Shown here: piece by piece, positions 27,781 through 36,472 of the stretch
How the letters are laid out: each line of letters opens with the position of its first letter
Position numbering within the stretch: position 1 is the stretch's first letter
From: Lysobacter firmicutimachus
Lineage (GTDB): Bacteria > Pseudomonadota > Gammaproteobacteria > Xanthomonadales > Xanthomonadaceae
Assembly (NCBI RefSeq): GCF_037027445.1
Contig: NZ_JBANDL010000002.1
Location: forward strand, 682,001-746,000
Reading direction: 5' to 3'
DNA: 64,000 nt
Position numbers and translations under genes: made by a program
Notes under the pieces: generated by a model
What the model was told of the DNA's origin: nothing
What the model saw: the letters and a program-made list of their open reading frames with translations, nothing else
Database searches by the model: none

Positions 27781-30700
27781 CGTCGCGGCCCTCGTGTCTC
27801 TCGCGTACGGCGCGGAAGCCGGCGCCGTAACGCAGCGGCGCGGCTTCGGCTTCGGCATACGGCAGCGGCGCGAACTGCGGCCGGGTCGCCTCGCCGGCCT
27901 CGGCCTTGCGGATCGCCACGCGCAGATCGAACCAGGCCGCCTGGCCGGTGACCGGGTCGGCGTTGGCGTAATCGCCGCGCGGGGTCAGGTCGGAAATCAG
28001 ATGGTTCATCAGAAAGCCCTTGCGCCCCTCCGGCGCGTCCTTGCTCAGGCGCCACGCGCCGCGTCGCTTGCCGATCGCGTTCCAGGTCCAGACCGTATCG
28101 GGCTGGACGTTGGCGGCGAACTTGGCCTGCACGACGATGCGGCCGTGGTGCGATTCGACTTCGATCCAATCCTCGTCGGCGAGGCCGTAGCGCGCGCCGG
28201 TGGCCGGATGCAGATACAGGTAGTTGCGTGCGGCGATCTGCCGCAGCCAGGCGTTCTGCGAGCCCCAGGCGTGATACATGAACATCGGCCGCTGGGTCAC
28301 CGCGCTGAGCGGGAAGCGCTCCGCGTCGGCGAGCTGGGCGCCTTCGAAAGGCTCGTACCAGATCGGCAGCGGGTCGAAGTAGGTCGCCACGCGCTGGCGT
28401 TGCGCCGGCGGCGGCCGGTGTTCGCCGAAACCCTGTGCGGCGAGCCGGAACTTCTGCAGCGTCTCCGAGTACAGCTGCAGCACGATCGGCTCGGCATGGC
28501 CGAGGAAGCCCATTTTCTGCGCCCAGTCCAGATAGGCGCGGTTGGCCATCTTGTAGTAGCGCGCCGACTCCGGCACCGGGCTGCTCCAGAATCCGCCGTG
28601 CTCGATGTAACGCTGCAACTGTTCGGGGTTGGGCGGCCCCTTGGCCTCCAGCTCGCCGCGTTCGCCGCGCCAGCCGGCGAGCAGGCCGACCCCGGGCGCG
28701 CGCTCGTGGCGGACGATGTAGTCGGCGTAGTCGCGATAGCGCGGGCTGCCGTCGTCGTGGACCATGCCGGGCAGGCCGAGCCGCGCGCCGAGGTCGAGGA
28801 GGACCGATTGGAATCCGCGCACGTCGCGTTCGGGCTCGTTCGGGTCCAGGCGCTGGCTCGCGGCGTCCACCACCGGATGGCGGATCGCGTCGCAGGCCGC
28901 GTCGGCGTCGGAGATCGGCCGGTCGAGCAGGCTGATCGCGTCGAAACGCTCCAGGTAGGTGGTGTCGGGCAACACCAGGTCGGCGTAGGCGGTCATCTCC
29001 GAGGCGTAGGCGTCGGCATAGATGATGTGCGGGATCCGGTACTCGCCGTCGTCGCCGCGGTCGGTCAGCCAGGCGATGGTCTGGCCGGTGTTCATCGCCG
29101 AATTCCAGCTCATGTTGGCCATGAACATCATCAGCGTGTCGATCTTGTACGGATCGCCGGCCCAGGCGTTGCGGATCACGGTATGCATCATGCCGTGCGC
29201 CGACAACGGATAGGCCCAGGAGTAGGCGTGGTCGATCCGGCGCGGCGCGCCGTTCTCGTCGACCACCAGGTCCTCCGGGCCGTGCACGAAACCCAACGGC
29301 GCGGCGTCCAGCGCGCCGTTGCCCTGGCGCTTCCGGCCCGGCCGGTTCGGCGGCGGCAGCGGCTTGGGGAACGGCGGCTGATAGCGGAACGAACCCGGCG
29401 TGTCGACCGCGCCGAGCAGCAACTGCAGCAGATGCAGGGCGCGGCAGGTGTGGAAGCCGTTGCTGTGCGCGCTGATGCCGCGCATCGCGTGCATCGCCAC
29501 CGGGCGGCCGAGCATGTCGGCGTGTTCGCGGCCGTGCGCGTCGGTCCAGGGGATCGGCAGGCGCAGCGGATCGTCGAACGCGGCCTGGGCCAGTTCGCGG
29601 GCGATGCGGCGGATGGTGTCGGCGGGGATGCCGCAGCGTTCGGCCACGGCCTCGGGCGCGTACTGCGGATCGAGGTAGCGCTCGGCCACCAGGTGGAAGG
29701 CGGGCGTCGCGCGGCGGCCGTCGGGAAGCCGGTATTCGCCGACCACGGCGGGCGCGATGCCGATGCTGTCGGCCGGCACCGCGCGGCCCTCGCCCCGGCC
29801 CGCTCCCGCAGGCGGGAGCGGGGATTCTTCGGGTAGGCGCTGCCGCGGCGCTTCCGGGCCCGCTTGCGGCGAGAGGCGTTCTCCGTGCGACTGACTCGGC
29901 TGCTCTCCCTCTCCCTCTCCCGCTTGCGGGAGCGGACCGGGGTGAGGACCGCTCGCCCAGCACAGCGCGCGCCCTTGTTCGTCGCGCGCGAACAGACCGT
30001 CGTCGGCGCCGCCCGGATTGCGGATCACCAGCCAGTGCGCGTTGGCGTAGCGCACCAGGTACTCCAGGTCGATCCGGTCGGCCTTGAGCAACTCGTGGAT
30101 CAGCGCGAACGCGAACAGGCCGTCGGTGCCCGGGCGGATGCCGATCCACTCGTCGGCGATCGCGCCGTAGCCGCTGCGCACCGGATTGACCGCGACGATC
30201 TTGGCACCGCGCGCCTTGAGTTTGCCCAGGCCGAGCTTGATCGGGTTGGAATCGTGGTCTTCGGCCACGCCCCACAGCATCAGATAGCGCGTGTGCTCCC
30301 AGTCGGGCTCGCCGAACTCCCAGAACGAGCCGCCGAGCGTGTACAGCCCGCCGGCGGCCATGTTGACCGAGCAGAAACCGCCGTGTGCGGCGTAGTTGAC
30401 CGTGCCGAACTGCTGCGCCCACCAGCCGGTCAGCGCCTGCGACTGGTCGCGGCCGGTGAAGAAGGCCAGTTGGTCGGGATCGCGCGCGCGGATCGGCGCC
30501 AGCCAGTCGACGGCGATCTGCAGCGCCTGCTCCCATTCGATCTCGCGGAACTCGCCGCTGCCGCGTTCGCCGACCCGCAGCAGCGGCTTGCGCAGCCGCG
30601 CCGGCGAATAGTGCTGCATGATCCCGGCCGAGCCCTTGGCGCACAGCGCGCCTCGGTTGACCGGATGCTCGGGGTTGCCCTGGATGTAGCGGATCGCCTT

Positions 30701-30853
30701 GCCCTGGGGACCCGCGTCGGCCAGCCAGACTTTGATGCCGCACCGGCAGGCGCACATGTAGCAGGTCGTGGTCTTGACCTCGTCGCCGGGCGAGGGCGAC
30801 AGATCGATGGCTGGCTCTTGGGGGCCCGGCCCAGGGGGAGCGCGCTCTCGCAT
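27767..30853 (-). CDS. Molybdopterin oxidoreductase catalytic subunit, DMSO-reductase family (SoeA-like candidate)
   Basis: From ATG 30853 this is 1028 aa. The N-terminal [4Fe-4S] ligands are Cys31, 34, 38 and 71 (TCYMCACRCGIKV...GALCAKG), followed by bis-MGD domains and a C-terminal molydopterin_binding domain (PATGARYGLADEDWIEVESHHGRI). There is no twin-arginine signal, so the enzyme faces the cytoplasm. With DmsB- and DmsC-like partners this matches SoeABC sulfite dehydrogenases, though the substrate is not proven. Residues about 302-356 are a Pro/Gly/Glu-rich insert encoded by a palindromic repeat. GTG 30868 is a less likely start because CACAAT at 30860-30865 looks like its -10. Confidence 0.9.
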   Translation of the reverse strand: MRERAPPGPGPQEPAIDLSPSPGDEVKTTTCYMCACRCGIKVWLADAGPQGKAIRYIQGNPEHPVNRGALCAKGSAGIMQHYSPARLRKPLLRVGERGSGEFREIEWEQALQIAVDWLAPIRARDPDQLAFFTGRDQSQALTGWWAQQFGTVNYAAHGGFCSVNMAAGGLYTLGGSFWEFGEPDWEHTRYLMLWGVAEDHDSNPIKLGLGKLKARGAKIVAVNPVRSGYGAIADEWIGIRPGTDGLFAFALIHELLKADRIDLEYLVRYANAHWLVIRNPGGADDGLFARDEQGRALCWASGPHPGPLPQAGEGEGEQPSQSHGERLSPQAGPEAPRQRLPEESPLPPAGAGRGEGRAVPADSIGIAPAVVGEYRLPDGRRATPAFHLVAERYLDPQYAPEAVAERCGIPADTIRRIARELAQAAFDDPLRLPIPWTDAHGREHADMLGRPVAMHAMRGISAHSNGFHTCRALHLLQLLLGAVDTPGSFRYQPPFPKPLPPPNRPGRKRQGNGALDAAPLGFVHGPEDLVVDENGAPRRIDHAYSWAYPLSAHGMMHTVIRNAWAGDPYKIDTLMMFMANMSWNSAMNTGQTIAWLTDRGDDGEYRIPHIIYADAYASEMTAYADLVLPDTTYLERFDAISLLDRPISDADAACDAIRHPVVDAASQRLDPNEPERDVRGFQSVLLDLGARLGLPGMVHDDGSPRYRDYADYIVRHERAPGVGLLAGWRGERGELEAKGPPNPEQLQRYIEHGGFWSSPVPESARYYKMANRAYLDWAQKMGFLGHAEPIVLQLYSETLQKFRLAAQGFGEHRPPPAQRQRVATYFDPLPIWYEPFEGAQLADAERFPLSAVTQRPMFMYHAWGSQNAWLRQIAARNYLYLHPATGARYGLADEDWIEVESHHGRIVVQAKFAANVQPDTVWTWNAIGKRRGAWRLSKDAPEGRKGFLMNHLISDLTPRGDYANADPVTGQAAWFDLRVAIRKAEAGEATRPQFAPLPYAEAEAAPLRYGAGFRAVRERHEGRDDDAA
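29785..29948. repeat. Paired CCTCACCCC/GGGAGCGG palindromes inserted in frame within a coding region
   Basis: The left arm (29785-29823) is CCCTCGCCCC...CGCTCCCGC-AGGCGGGAGCGGG. The right arm (about 29902-29948) is CTCTCCCGC-TTGCGGGAGCGG...GGGGTGAGG. The arms are inverted copies of one another around an approximately 78-bp core, the same architecture as the intergenic copy at 45647-45752. Here it encodes about 55 residues of the molybdoenzyme without a stop or frameshift. Confidence 0.85.
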
Positions 30854-30859
30854 ACGGGC

Positions 30860-30865
30860 ATTGTG
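30860..30865 (-). promoter_or_regulatory. -10-like CACAAT just before the molybdoenzyme ATG
   Basis: On the minus strand CACAAT ends 6 nt before ATG 30853, the spacing of a leaderless start. There is no convincing -35, so the assignment is tentative. It supports 30853 as the start. Confidence 0.35.
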
Positions 30866-30995
30866 CACACCCGGATCGGGCCCGGCGAGCTTGCGCGCGC
30901 GGCGCGCTTGTGCCAGCGTCGGATGCAGTCTTTATCGCATTGCAGCACGAAAATGCGCGGCGAGGTCGCAACCGGTGCGACCGCGCCGGTGTCTA

Positions 30996-31595
30996 CTATC
31001 GCTTCGGCGCCGGCATCGCCGGCGGGTCGATCCGCAGCCCTGGATCGTTGTGGCGCGAGTAGCGCACGGTCGAGGTGTAGCTCTTGTTCTTGGCCGTGGT
31101 CAGCGTCGTCTTGACCTGCAGGGGGTAGCCGTGGGCGCCGATCCAGAACGTCGACGACATCCGCGGCTGGCTGTTGTCGGCGCGATACACGCGGATCGGT
31201 TGGCCGGCCACGGTCTGTTCGCCGAGCAAGGCCACGCTGAGGGTCTGTTCGCTGCCCAGCTGCTTGACGCGGCTGTGCATGGCCGATGCCCAGTTGCCGG
31301 GCATCGGCGTTTTTCGCGTATTGCCTGCATAGGTTTCGTACATGGTGGTGCCGACGACGACCCGTTCGCCGAGCTGTCCCATGCGCACGCGCATGCGATC
31401 GGGAGCGACGAATTCGGTTTCCACCGTCAGTCCGGTGTCTGCGCTCATGACCGAGCGGTAGCTGCGGGCGGCATTGAGCCGGTCCACCGCCGCGATCAGC
31501 TCTTCCTTGGGGCCGGCCGCGGCCGGCGCCGAGGCGAGCAGGGCGATCAGCACTGCCGCCCGAGCCGGCGTTGCGGATAATGCGGGCTTGATCAC
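30996..31595 (-). CDS. Exported LolA-like/outer-membrane lipoprotein-sorting-type protein
   Basis: A GTG start at 31595 has AAGGA 6 nt upstream and gives 199 aa with a signal peptide (KPALSATPARAAVLIALLASAPAAAGP). The mature part alternates strands: YRSVMSADTGLTVETEFVAPDRMRVRMG, ERVVVGTTMYETYAG, IRVYRADNSQPRMSSTFWIGAHGYPLQVKTT. This resembles the half-barrel of LolA-type periplasmic carriers. The assignment is by pattern only. It is divergent from the WYL regulator (90 bp gap) and upstream of the molybdoenzyme operon on the same strand. Confidence 0.65.
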   Translation of the reverse strand: MIKPALSATPARAAVLIALLASAPAAAGPKEELIAAVDRLNAARSYRSVMSADTGLTVETEFVAPDRMRVRMGQLGERVVVGTTMYETYAGNTRKTPMPGNWASAMHSRVKQLGSEQTLSVALLGEQTVAGQPIRVYRADNSQPRMSSTFWIGAHGYPLQVKTTLTTAKNKSYTSTVRYSRHNDPGLRIDPPAMPAPKR

Positions 31596-31684
31596 GTACG
31601 ATCCTTCAGTTCGATGGTGGCGGCCGGACAGCGGCCGATGCCATGCTAATTGCGACCCCACCGCCTCCTCCAGACCCTGCCGAC

Positions 31685-32653
31685 ATGGAACGTATCGAAC
31701 GCATCCACGCGTTGCATAGGATTCTCACCGCGGCCCGGTACCCGGTCACGGTTCAGCGACTCCAGGAAGACCTGGAGTGTTCGCGCGCGACCGTGTACCG
31801 CGACCTGGCCTACCTGCGCGACTACCTGATGGCGCCGGTGGTCGGCAACGGCGAGGCCGGTTTCCGCTACGACACCAGCGAAGGCGACCGCTTCGAGCTG
31901 CCCGGGCTGTGGTTGAGTTCGGAAGAGCTGCACTCGCTGCTCGCCGCCCAGCAGTTGCTGATGCGCAGCGGCGGCGGGGTGCTGTCGAACGCGCTGGCGC
32001 CGTTGCAGCAGCGGATCGAGAAGCTGCTCGACGAACACGCCGGCGGCCGCCGCCTGCCGGTGGAACGGGTGCGGGTGATCCCGCACCGCACCCGCCGGCT
32101 CGACGAGACCGCGTTCCGCACCGTCGCCACCGCGGTGCTGGACCGCAAGCAGCTGACGTTCGAATACCGCGCCCGCTCCACCGACGAGCGCACCCGCCGC
32201 AGCGTCTCGCCGCAGCGCCTGACCCACTACCGCGAAAACTGGTATCTCGACGCCTGGGATCACGAGCGCGATGCGCTGCGCAGCTTCTCGGTCGACCGGA
32301 TCAGCGCGGCCAAGGTCGGCGAAGCGGCGGCGCGCGATGTCGCCGACGAGGAACTCGACCGCCACCTGGCGTCCAGCTACGGCATCTTCTCCGGCGCGCC
32401 CAAGGGCTGGGCGACGATCGTGTTCAGCGCCAAGGCCGCGCGCTGGGTCGCCGACGAGCATTGGCATTCGCAGCAGCAGGGCCGTTTCCTGCCCGACGGG
32501 CGCTACGAGCTCAAGGTGCCCTACAGCGCCGGCCGCGAGCTGCTGATGGATGTCATGCACTACGGCAGCGACGCCGAGATCGTCGAGCCGGTGGTGCTGC
32601 GCGAACAGGCCAAGTCGATGCTGGAACTGGCGCTGAGCAACTACGAACGCTGA
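31685..32653 (+). CDS. YafY-type transcriptional regulator with HTH and WYL domains
   Basis: The 322-aa protein has an N-terminal HTH_11 domain (RIHALHRILTAARYPVTVQRLQEDLECSRATVYRDLAYLRDYL, residues 3-46). A WYL domain spans about residues 140-225, with LTFEYRARSTDERTRRSVSPQRLTHYRENWYLDAWDHERDALRSFSVDRI, and a WCX C-terminal extension follows. WYL domains sense nucleic-acid or nucleotide-like ligands. ATG 31685 is chosen over 31643, which adds a Pro-rich leader. Its stop overlaps the patatin start by 1 nt (TGATG), so the two are coupled. Confidence 0.92.
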   Translation: MERIERIHALHRILTAARYPVTVQRLQEDLECSRATVYRDLAYLRDYLMAPVVGNGEAGFRYDTSEGDRFELPGLWLSSEELHSLLAAQQLLMRSGGGVLSNALAPLQQRIEKLLDEHAGGRRLPVERVRVIPHRTRRLDETAFRTVATAVLDRKQLTFEYRARSTDERTRRSVSPQRLTHYRENWYLDAWDHERDALRSFSVDRISAAKVGEAAARDVADEELDRHLASSYGIFSGAPKGWATIVFSAKAARWVADEHWHSQQQGRFLPDGRYELKVPYSAGRELLMDVMHYGSDAEIVEPVVLREQAKSMLELALSNYER

Positions 32654-33573
32654 TGCCCGGCGCCGACGCCCCGCGCATCGCCGCCGGCGAACCCGTCGCC
32701 CTGGTACTGGGCGCGGGCGGGGCGCGCGGCCTAGCCCAGATCGGCGTCATCGAAGCCTTGCAGGCGCGCGGCCTGCGCATCGTCGCGGTCGCCGGCTCGT
32801 CCAGCGGCGCCCTGGTCGGCGGCCTGTTCGCCGCCGGCAAGCTCGAGGTCTACCGCGACTGGCTGTTTCGCATGAGCCGCACCGACATGCTGCGCCTGCT
32901 CGATCCCTGGATCGGCCAGCCGGCGTTGTTCCGCGGCGAAAAACTCATGCGCGCGCTGCGCGAGCTGACCGGCGAGCCGCGCATCGAAGACCTGCCGGTG
33001 CCGTTCACCGCGGTCGCGGTCGACTTGATCCGGCAGCGCGAGGTGTGGCTGCGCGAAGGCGATCTATGGGATGCGGTGCGCGCCTCGATCGCGATTCCGG
33101 GCGTGTTTCCGCCTTATGAGTTGCATGGGCGCGAGTTGGTCGACGGCGGCTTGCTGGCGCCGCTGCCGATCGCCGCCACCCGCCTCAGCGATGCGCACCG
33201 GCTGATCGCGGTGGACATGCACGGCTGGCCGGAGCGGCCGCCCGGCGCGTTGGCCTTGCCGAACGGCGCCGCCGAACCGGCCCAGGCGTCGCCCTCGCTG
33301 TTGATGCGCTGGTTGCGCCGCGATGCGATCGCCAGCGACCCCACCGGCGAGGAGGAGCGGCCCAACGAATTGGGCTTCAGCGAACTGATGGCGCGTTCGC
33401 TGGACATGATGCAGGCGCAGATCGCGCGCGTGCAGCTGGCCTTGGACCCGCCCGAGCTGGTGATCCGGATTCCGCGCGACGCTTGCCAGTTCTACGAGTT
33501 CTGGCGCGCCAAGGAGCTGATCGAGCTGGGCCGGGCCGAGGCCGACAAGGCGTTGGACAAGGCCGGCTACTGA
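32653..33573 (+). CDS. Patatin-like phospholipase, RssA family
   Basis: This 306-aa protein has the patatin catalytic set: oxyanion loop LGAGGARGLAQIGVI (residues 18-32), nucleophile elbow GSSSG near residue 48, and catalytic Asp in LVDGGLLAPLP. It matches the RssA/YchK branch of cytoplasmic lipid acyl hydrolases. There is no signal peptide. The TGATG junction shows translational coupling to the WYL regulator, an arrangement that suggests regulated expression of a membrane-active enzyme. Confidence 0.93.
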   Translation: MPGADAPRIAAGEPVALVLGAGGARGLAQIGVIEALQARGLRIVAVAGSSSGALVGGLFAAGKLEVYRDWLFRMSRTDMLRLLDPWIGQPALFRGEKLMRALRELTGEPRIEDLPVPFTAVAVDLIRQREVWLREGDLWDAVRASIAIPGVFPPYELHGRELVDGGLLAPLPIAATRLSDAHRLIAVDMHGWPERPPGALALPNGAAEPAQASPSLLMRWLRRDAIASDPTGEEERPNELGFSELMARSLDMMQAQIARVQLALDPPELVIRIPRDACQFYEFWRAKELIELGRAEADKALDKAGY

Positions 33574-33678
33574 GCCGCCCGGCCGGCGCGCCGACGAACG
33601 GCGCGGGGCATCGCAGCTTCTGAGACGTGGCGCGGCGATGGTGGCTTCAACGCCCTTGAGCCGCCACCGGAGCCCGCC

Positions 33679-34005
33679 ATGACCGCCGCCGACCGTACCG
33701 CCGATGCCGTCCGTGCCGAATTGGAGACCGTCCTGCGCTACGCGGTCGCGATCGGCGCCTTGCTGGTGCTGATGCTGCCGGCCGCGCGCGGCCATCACGG
33801 CACACTGGGCTGGCTGCCGCTGTGGCTGGTGGCGATGCCGGCGGTGGCCTGGTGGGCCCTGCACCGCTTCGCCCTGCCGTTGCGCCGCCGCCGTGCCGCC
33901 GACCCGGTCGCGGCCGGGTTGCGCCGGCGCCGCCGCGGCGCAGTCCCGGCCCGCCGCCGCGCCCGCGGGCCGGCCGGGGTCCGGGCCTGGCCGCGGGTCG
34001 CCTGA
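33679..34005 (+). CDS. Small membrane protein with Arg-rich tail, unknown function
   Basis: The 108-aa product begins 6 nt after CCGGAG, a usable ribosome-binding site. It has an amphipathic N-terminus (DRTADAVRAELETVLRY) and two hydrophobic segments (AVAIGALLVLMLPAA and LPLWLVAMPAVAWWAL). A very Arg-rich second half could be a positive-inside tail or, in part, non-conserved. A strong terminator lies about 95 bp downstream. I do not recognise the family; it could be a chance frame, although the membrane pattern and RBS argue for a gene. Confidence 0.55.
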   Translation: MTAADRTADAVRAELETVLRYAVAIGALLVLMLPAARGHHGTLGWLPLWLVAMPAVAWWALHRFALPLRRRRAADPVAAGLRRRRRGAVPARRRARGPAGVRAWPRVA

Positions 34006-34098
34006 ATCGCCGATTCCGGGCCGGTTCGCCCGGATGGGCCCGCCCGCGCGGCCTGACGCACCCGTCTTCCTCCTCCTCGCTCTCTTGTTCGAGCCCTT

Positions 34099-34126
34099 AC
34101 GGCCCGCGTCTGCGGGCCGTTTTTTT
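34099..34126 (+). terminator. Rho-independent terminator
   Basis: ACGGCCCGC (34099-34107) and GCGGGCCGT (34112-34120) form a perfect 9-bp stem with a GTCT loop, followed by seven T (34120-34126). It closes the unit that ends with the small membrane-protein gene and isolates the peptidase genes. Confidence 0.9.
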
Positions 34127-34266
34127 GCCCGCGATCCGGCCCCGGCGCAGCGTCGGCCGCGGCCCGGCAACGCGCCAGACTGGGCAAGTCCCTACGTGAC
34201 CTTGGACAGGGCAGAGGCCCGGGGGGCCTGTGCTAGCGTGGCGGCCTTCCTTTGTCCGGAGCCGTC

Positions 34267-36396
34267 ATGTCCACGATGTCGCAGACCTGCCAGTCGTTGT
34301 TGTTCGCAGCGGGTCTCGCCGCCGCAACGGCCTCCGGCGCCGCCCACGCCAAGGAGTCCGCCGTGACCAGCCCCACCGCCGCCGATCCCCACGCCTGGCT
34401 CGAAGACGTCGACGGCCAGCGCTCGCTCGACTGGGTGCGCGCCCGCAACGCCAAGACCGAAGGCGAACTGGCCGCAAGCCCGCAGTTCAAGCAGCTCGAA
34501 GGGCAGATCCGCGCGATCCTCGACTCCGACGCCAAGATTCCCGGCGTGCAGAAGATCGGCGAGCACTACTACAACTTCTGGAAGGACGCGCAGCACCAGC
34601 GCGGCCTGTGGCGCCGCACCACCCTGGCCGAGTACCGCAAGGACAAGCCGCAGTGGGAGACGGTGATCGATCTGGACGCGCTCAACCGCGAAGAGGGCGA
34701 GCAGTGGGTCTGGCACGGCGCCGAATGCCTGCGGCCGGACTACCGCCGCTGCCTGATCGCGCTGTCGCGCGGCGGCTCCGACGCCGACGTCACCCGCGAG
34801 TTCGACCTGGTCGACAAGGCCTGGGTCAAGGACGGTTTCTACCGTCCCGAGGCCAAGGGCAGCCTGAGCTGGATCGACCAGGATCATGTCTACGTCGCCA
34901 CCGATTTCGGCCCCGGCTCGATGACCACCTCCGGCTATGCGCGCACGGTCAAGCTGTGGAAGCGCGGCACGCCCATGGCCTCGGCCGCGCTGGTGTACGA
35001 AGGCCGCGACAGCGACATGATGATCGGCGCCTACCGCGACCACACCCCGGGCTTCGAACGCGACTTCGTCCAACGCACGCTGGCGTTCTACAACGATGAG
35101 CTGTACCTGCGCGGCGCCGACGGCAAGCTCAGCAAGATCGATCTGCCGAACTCGGCCAACAAGTACGCGCACCGCGAGTGGCTGATCGCCGAGCTGCGCG
35201 AGCCCTACGAAGCCGGCGGCAAGCGCTACAAGGCCGGCAGCCTGATCGCCGCGCGCTTCGACGACTTCCAGGCCGGCAAGCGCGAGTTCGTCAGCCTGTT
35301 CGAGCCGACCGACGCCACTTCGCTGGCCGGCGCGACCTGGACCCGCAACCACCTGGTGCTCAACGTCCTCGACGACGTCAAATACAAGCTCAGCGTGCTG
35401 ACGCCGGGCGCGGGCGAGTGGAAGCGCAGCGAGTTCGTCGGCGCGCCGGCGTTCGGCACGATCATGGTCGGCGCGGTCGACGCCGACGAAAGCGACGCGG
35501 TCTGGCTCAGCGCCAGCGACTACCTGACCCCGAGCACCCTGGCCTTGGCCGACTACGGCAAGCAGCCGGAAACGCTCAAGACCATGCCGGCCTTCTTCGA
35601 CGCGTCCAAGAGCGTGATCGAGCAGCACTTCGCCAAGAGCGAGGACGGCACCCGCGTGCCGTACTTCCTGGTCCGGCCGAAGGACCTGGCCTACGACGGC
35701 AAGGCGCCGACCATCCTGTACGGCTACGGCGGCTTCGAGATCTCGCTGACCCCGAACTACTCCGGCAGCATCGGCAAGGGCTGGCTGGAGAAGGGCGGCG
35801 TGTACGCGGTCGCCAACATCCGCGGCGGCGGCGAGTACGGCCCGCGCTGGCACCAGGCCGCGCTCAAGGCCAACCGGCACAAGGCCTACGAGGACTTCGC
35901 CGCGGTCGGCCGCGACCTGATCGCGCGCAAGATCACCAGCACTCCGCACCTGGGCGTGCAGGGCGGCAGCAACGGCGGCCTGCTCACCGGCAACATGCTG
36001 ACCCAGTACCCGGACCTGTTCGGCGCGGTGGTGATCCAGGTGCCGCTGCTGGACATGAAGCGCTACAGCCACCTGCTGGCCGGCGCCTCGTGGATGGCCG
36101 AGTACGGCGACCCGGACAGCGCCGACTGGTCGTTCATCCGTACCTTCTCGCCCTACCACCTGTTCGACCCCAAGCGCAGCTACCCGCCGGTGCTGTTCAC
36201 CACCTCGACCAAGGACGACCGCGTGCATCCGGGCCATGCCCGCAAGATGGCGGCGAAGATGCTCGAGGCCGGCAAGGACGTGCGCTACTACGAGAACATC
36301 GAAGGCGGCCACGGCGGCGCGGCCAACAACGCCCAGGCCGCGCACATGAACGCGCTGGCCTACACCTTCCTGTGGGAGCAGCTGTCGCAGAAGTGA
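34267..36396 (+). CDS. Secreted prolyl oligopeptidase family (S9A) serine peptidase
   Basis: This 709-aa protein starts with a signal peptide (QSLLFAAGLAAATASGAAHA). A seven-bladed propeller domain runs to about residue 440. The hydrolase domain has TILYGYGGFEISLTPNY, NIRGGGEYGPRWH and the nucleophile motif GGSNGG with Ser568; Asp (TKDDRVHPGHARK) and His (EGGHGGAAN) complete the triad. It cleaves after proline in short peptides. Typical S9A enzymes are cytoplasmic, so export is notable, although it is common in Xanthomonadaceae. A second S9 gene follows 76 bp downstream. Confidence 0.95.
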   Translation: MSTMSQTCQSLLFAAGLAAATASGAAHAKESAVTSPTAADPHAWLEDVDGQRSLDWVRARNAKTEGELAASPQFKQLEGQIRAILDSDAKIPGVQKIGEHYYNFWKDAQHQRGLWRRTTLAEYRKDKPQWETVIDLDALNREEGEQWVWHGAECLRPDYRRCLIALSRGGSDADVTREFDLVDKAWVKDGFYRPEAKGSLSWIDQDHVYVATDFGPGSMTTSGYARTVKLWKRGTPMASAALVYEGRDSDMMIGAYRDHTPGFERDFVQRTLAFYNDELYLRGADGKLSKIDLPNSANKYAHREWLIAELREPYEAGGKRYKAGSLIAARFDDFQAGKREFVSLFEPTDATSLAGATWTRNHLVLNVLDDVKYKLSVLTPGAGEWKRSEFVGAPAFGTIMVGAVDADESDAVWLSASDYLTPSTLALADYGKQPETLKTMPAFFDASKSVIEQHFAKSEDGTRVPYFLVRPKDLAYDGKAPTILYGYGGFEISLTPNYSGSIGKGWLEKGGVYAVANIRGGGEYGPRWHQAALKANRHKAYEDFAAVGRDLIARKITSTPHLGVQGGSNGGLLTGNMLTQYPDLFGAVVIQVPLLDMKRYSHLLAGASWMAEYGDPDSADWSFIRTFSPYHLFDPKRSYPPVLFTTSTKDDRVHPGHARKMAAKMLEAGKDVRYYENIEGGHGGAANNAQAAHMNALAYTFLWEQLSQK

Positions 36397-36403
36397 CCGC
36401 AGT

Positions 36404-36431
36404 CGCCGCCGCGGCGCGCGCCGCGGCGGCG
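36404..36431. repeat. 28-bp perfect palindrome between the two S9 peptidase genes
   Basis: All 28 bases from 36404 to 36431 are self-complementary (core CGGCGCGCGCCG). In RNA this would be a stem of about 12 bp with a tetraloop. There is no T-run, so readthrough is expected; it may stabilise the upstream message or reduce expression of the second gene. Confidence 0.65.
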
Positions 36432-36472
36432 CGGCGACTCGCGCCATTGCGTCTTTCGCGCCCGGACCCCAT

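Noticed and set aside
26387..29836. 1149-codon plus-strand frame
   Set aside because: It is antisense to the DmsA/B/C-like genes, has skewed composition (His, Gln, Arg, Val) and no domain. The opposite strand is clearly coding.
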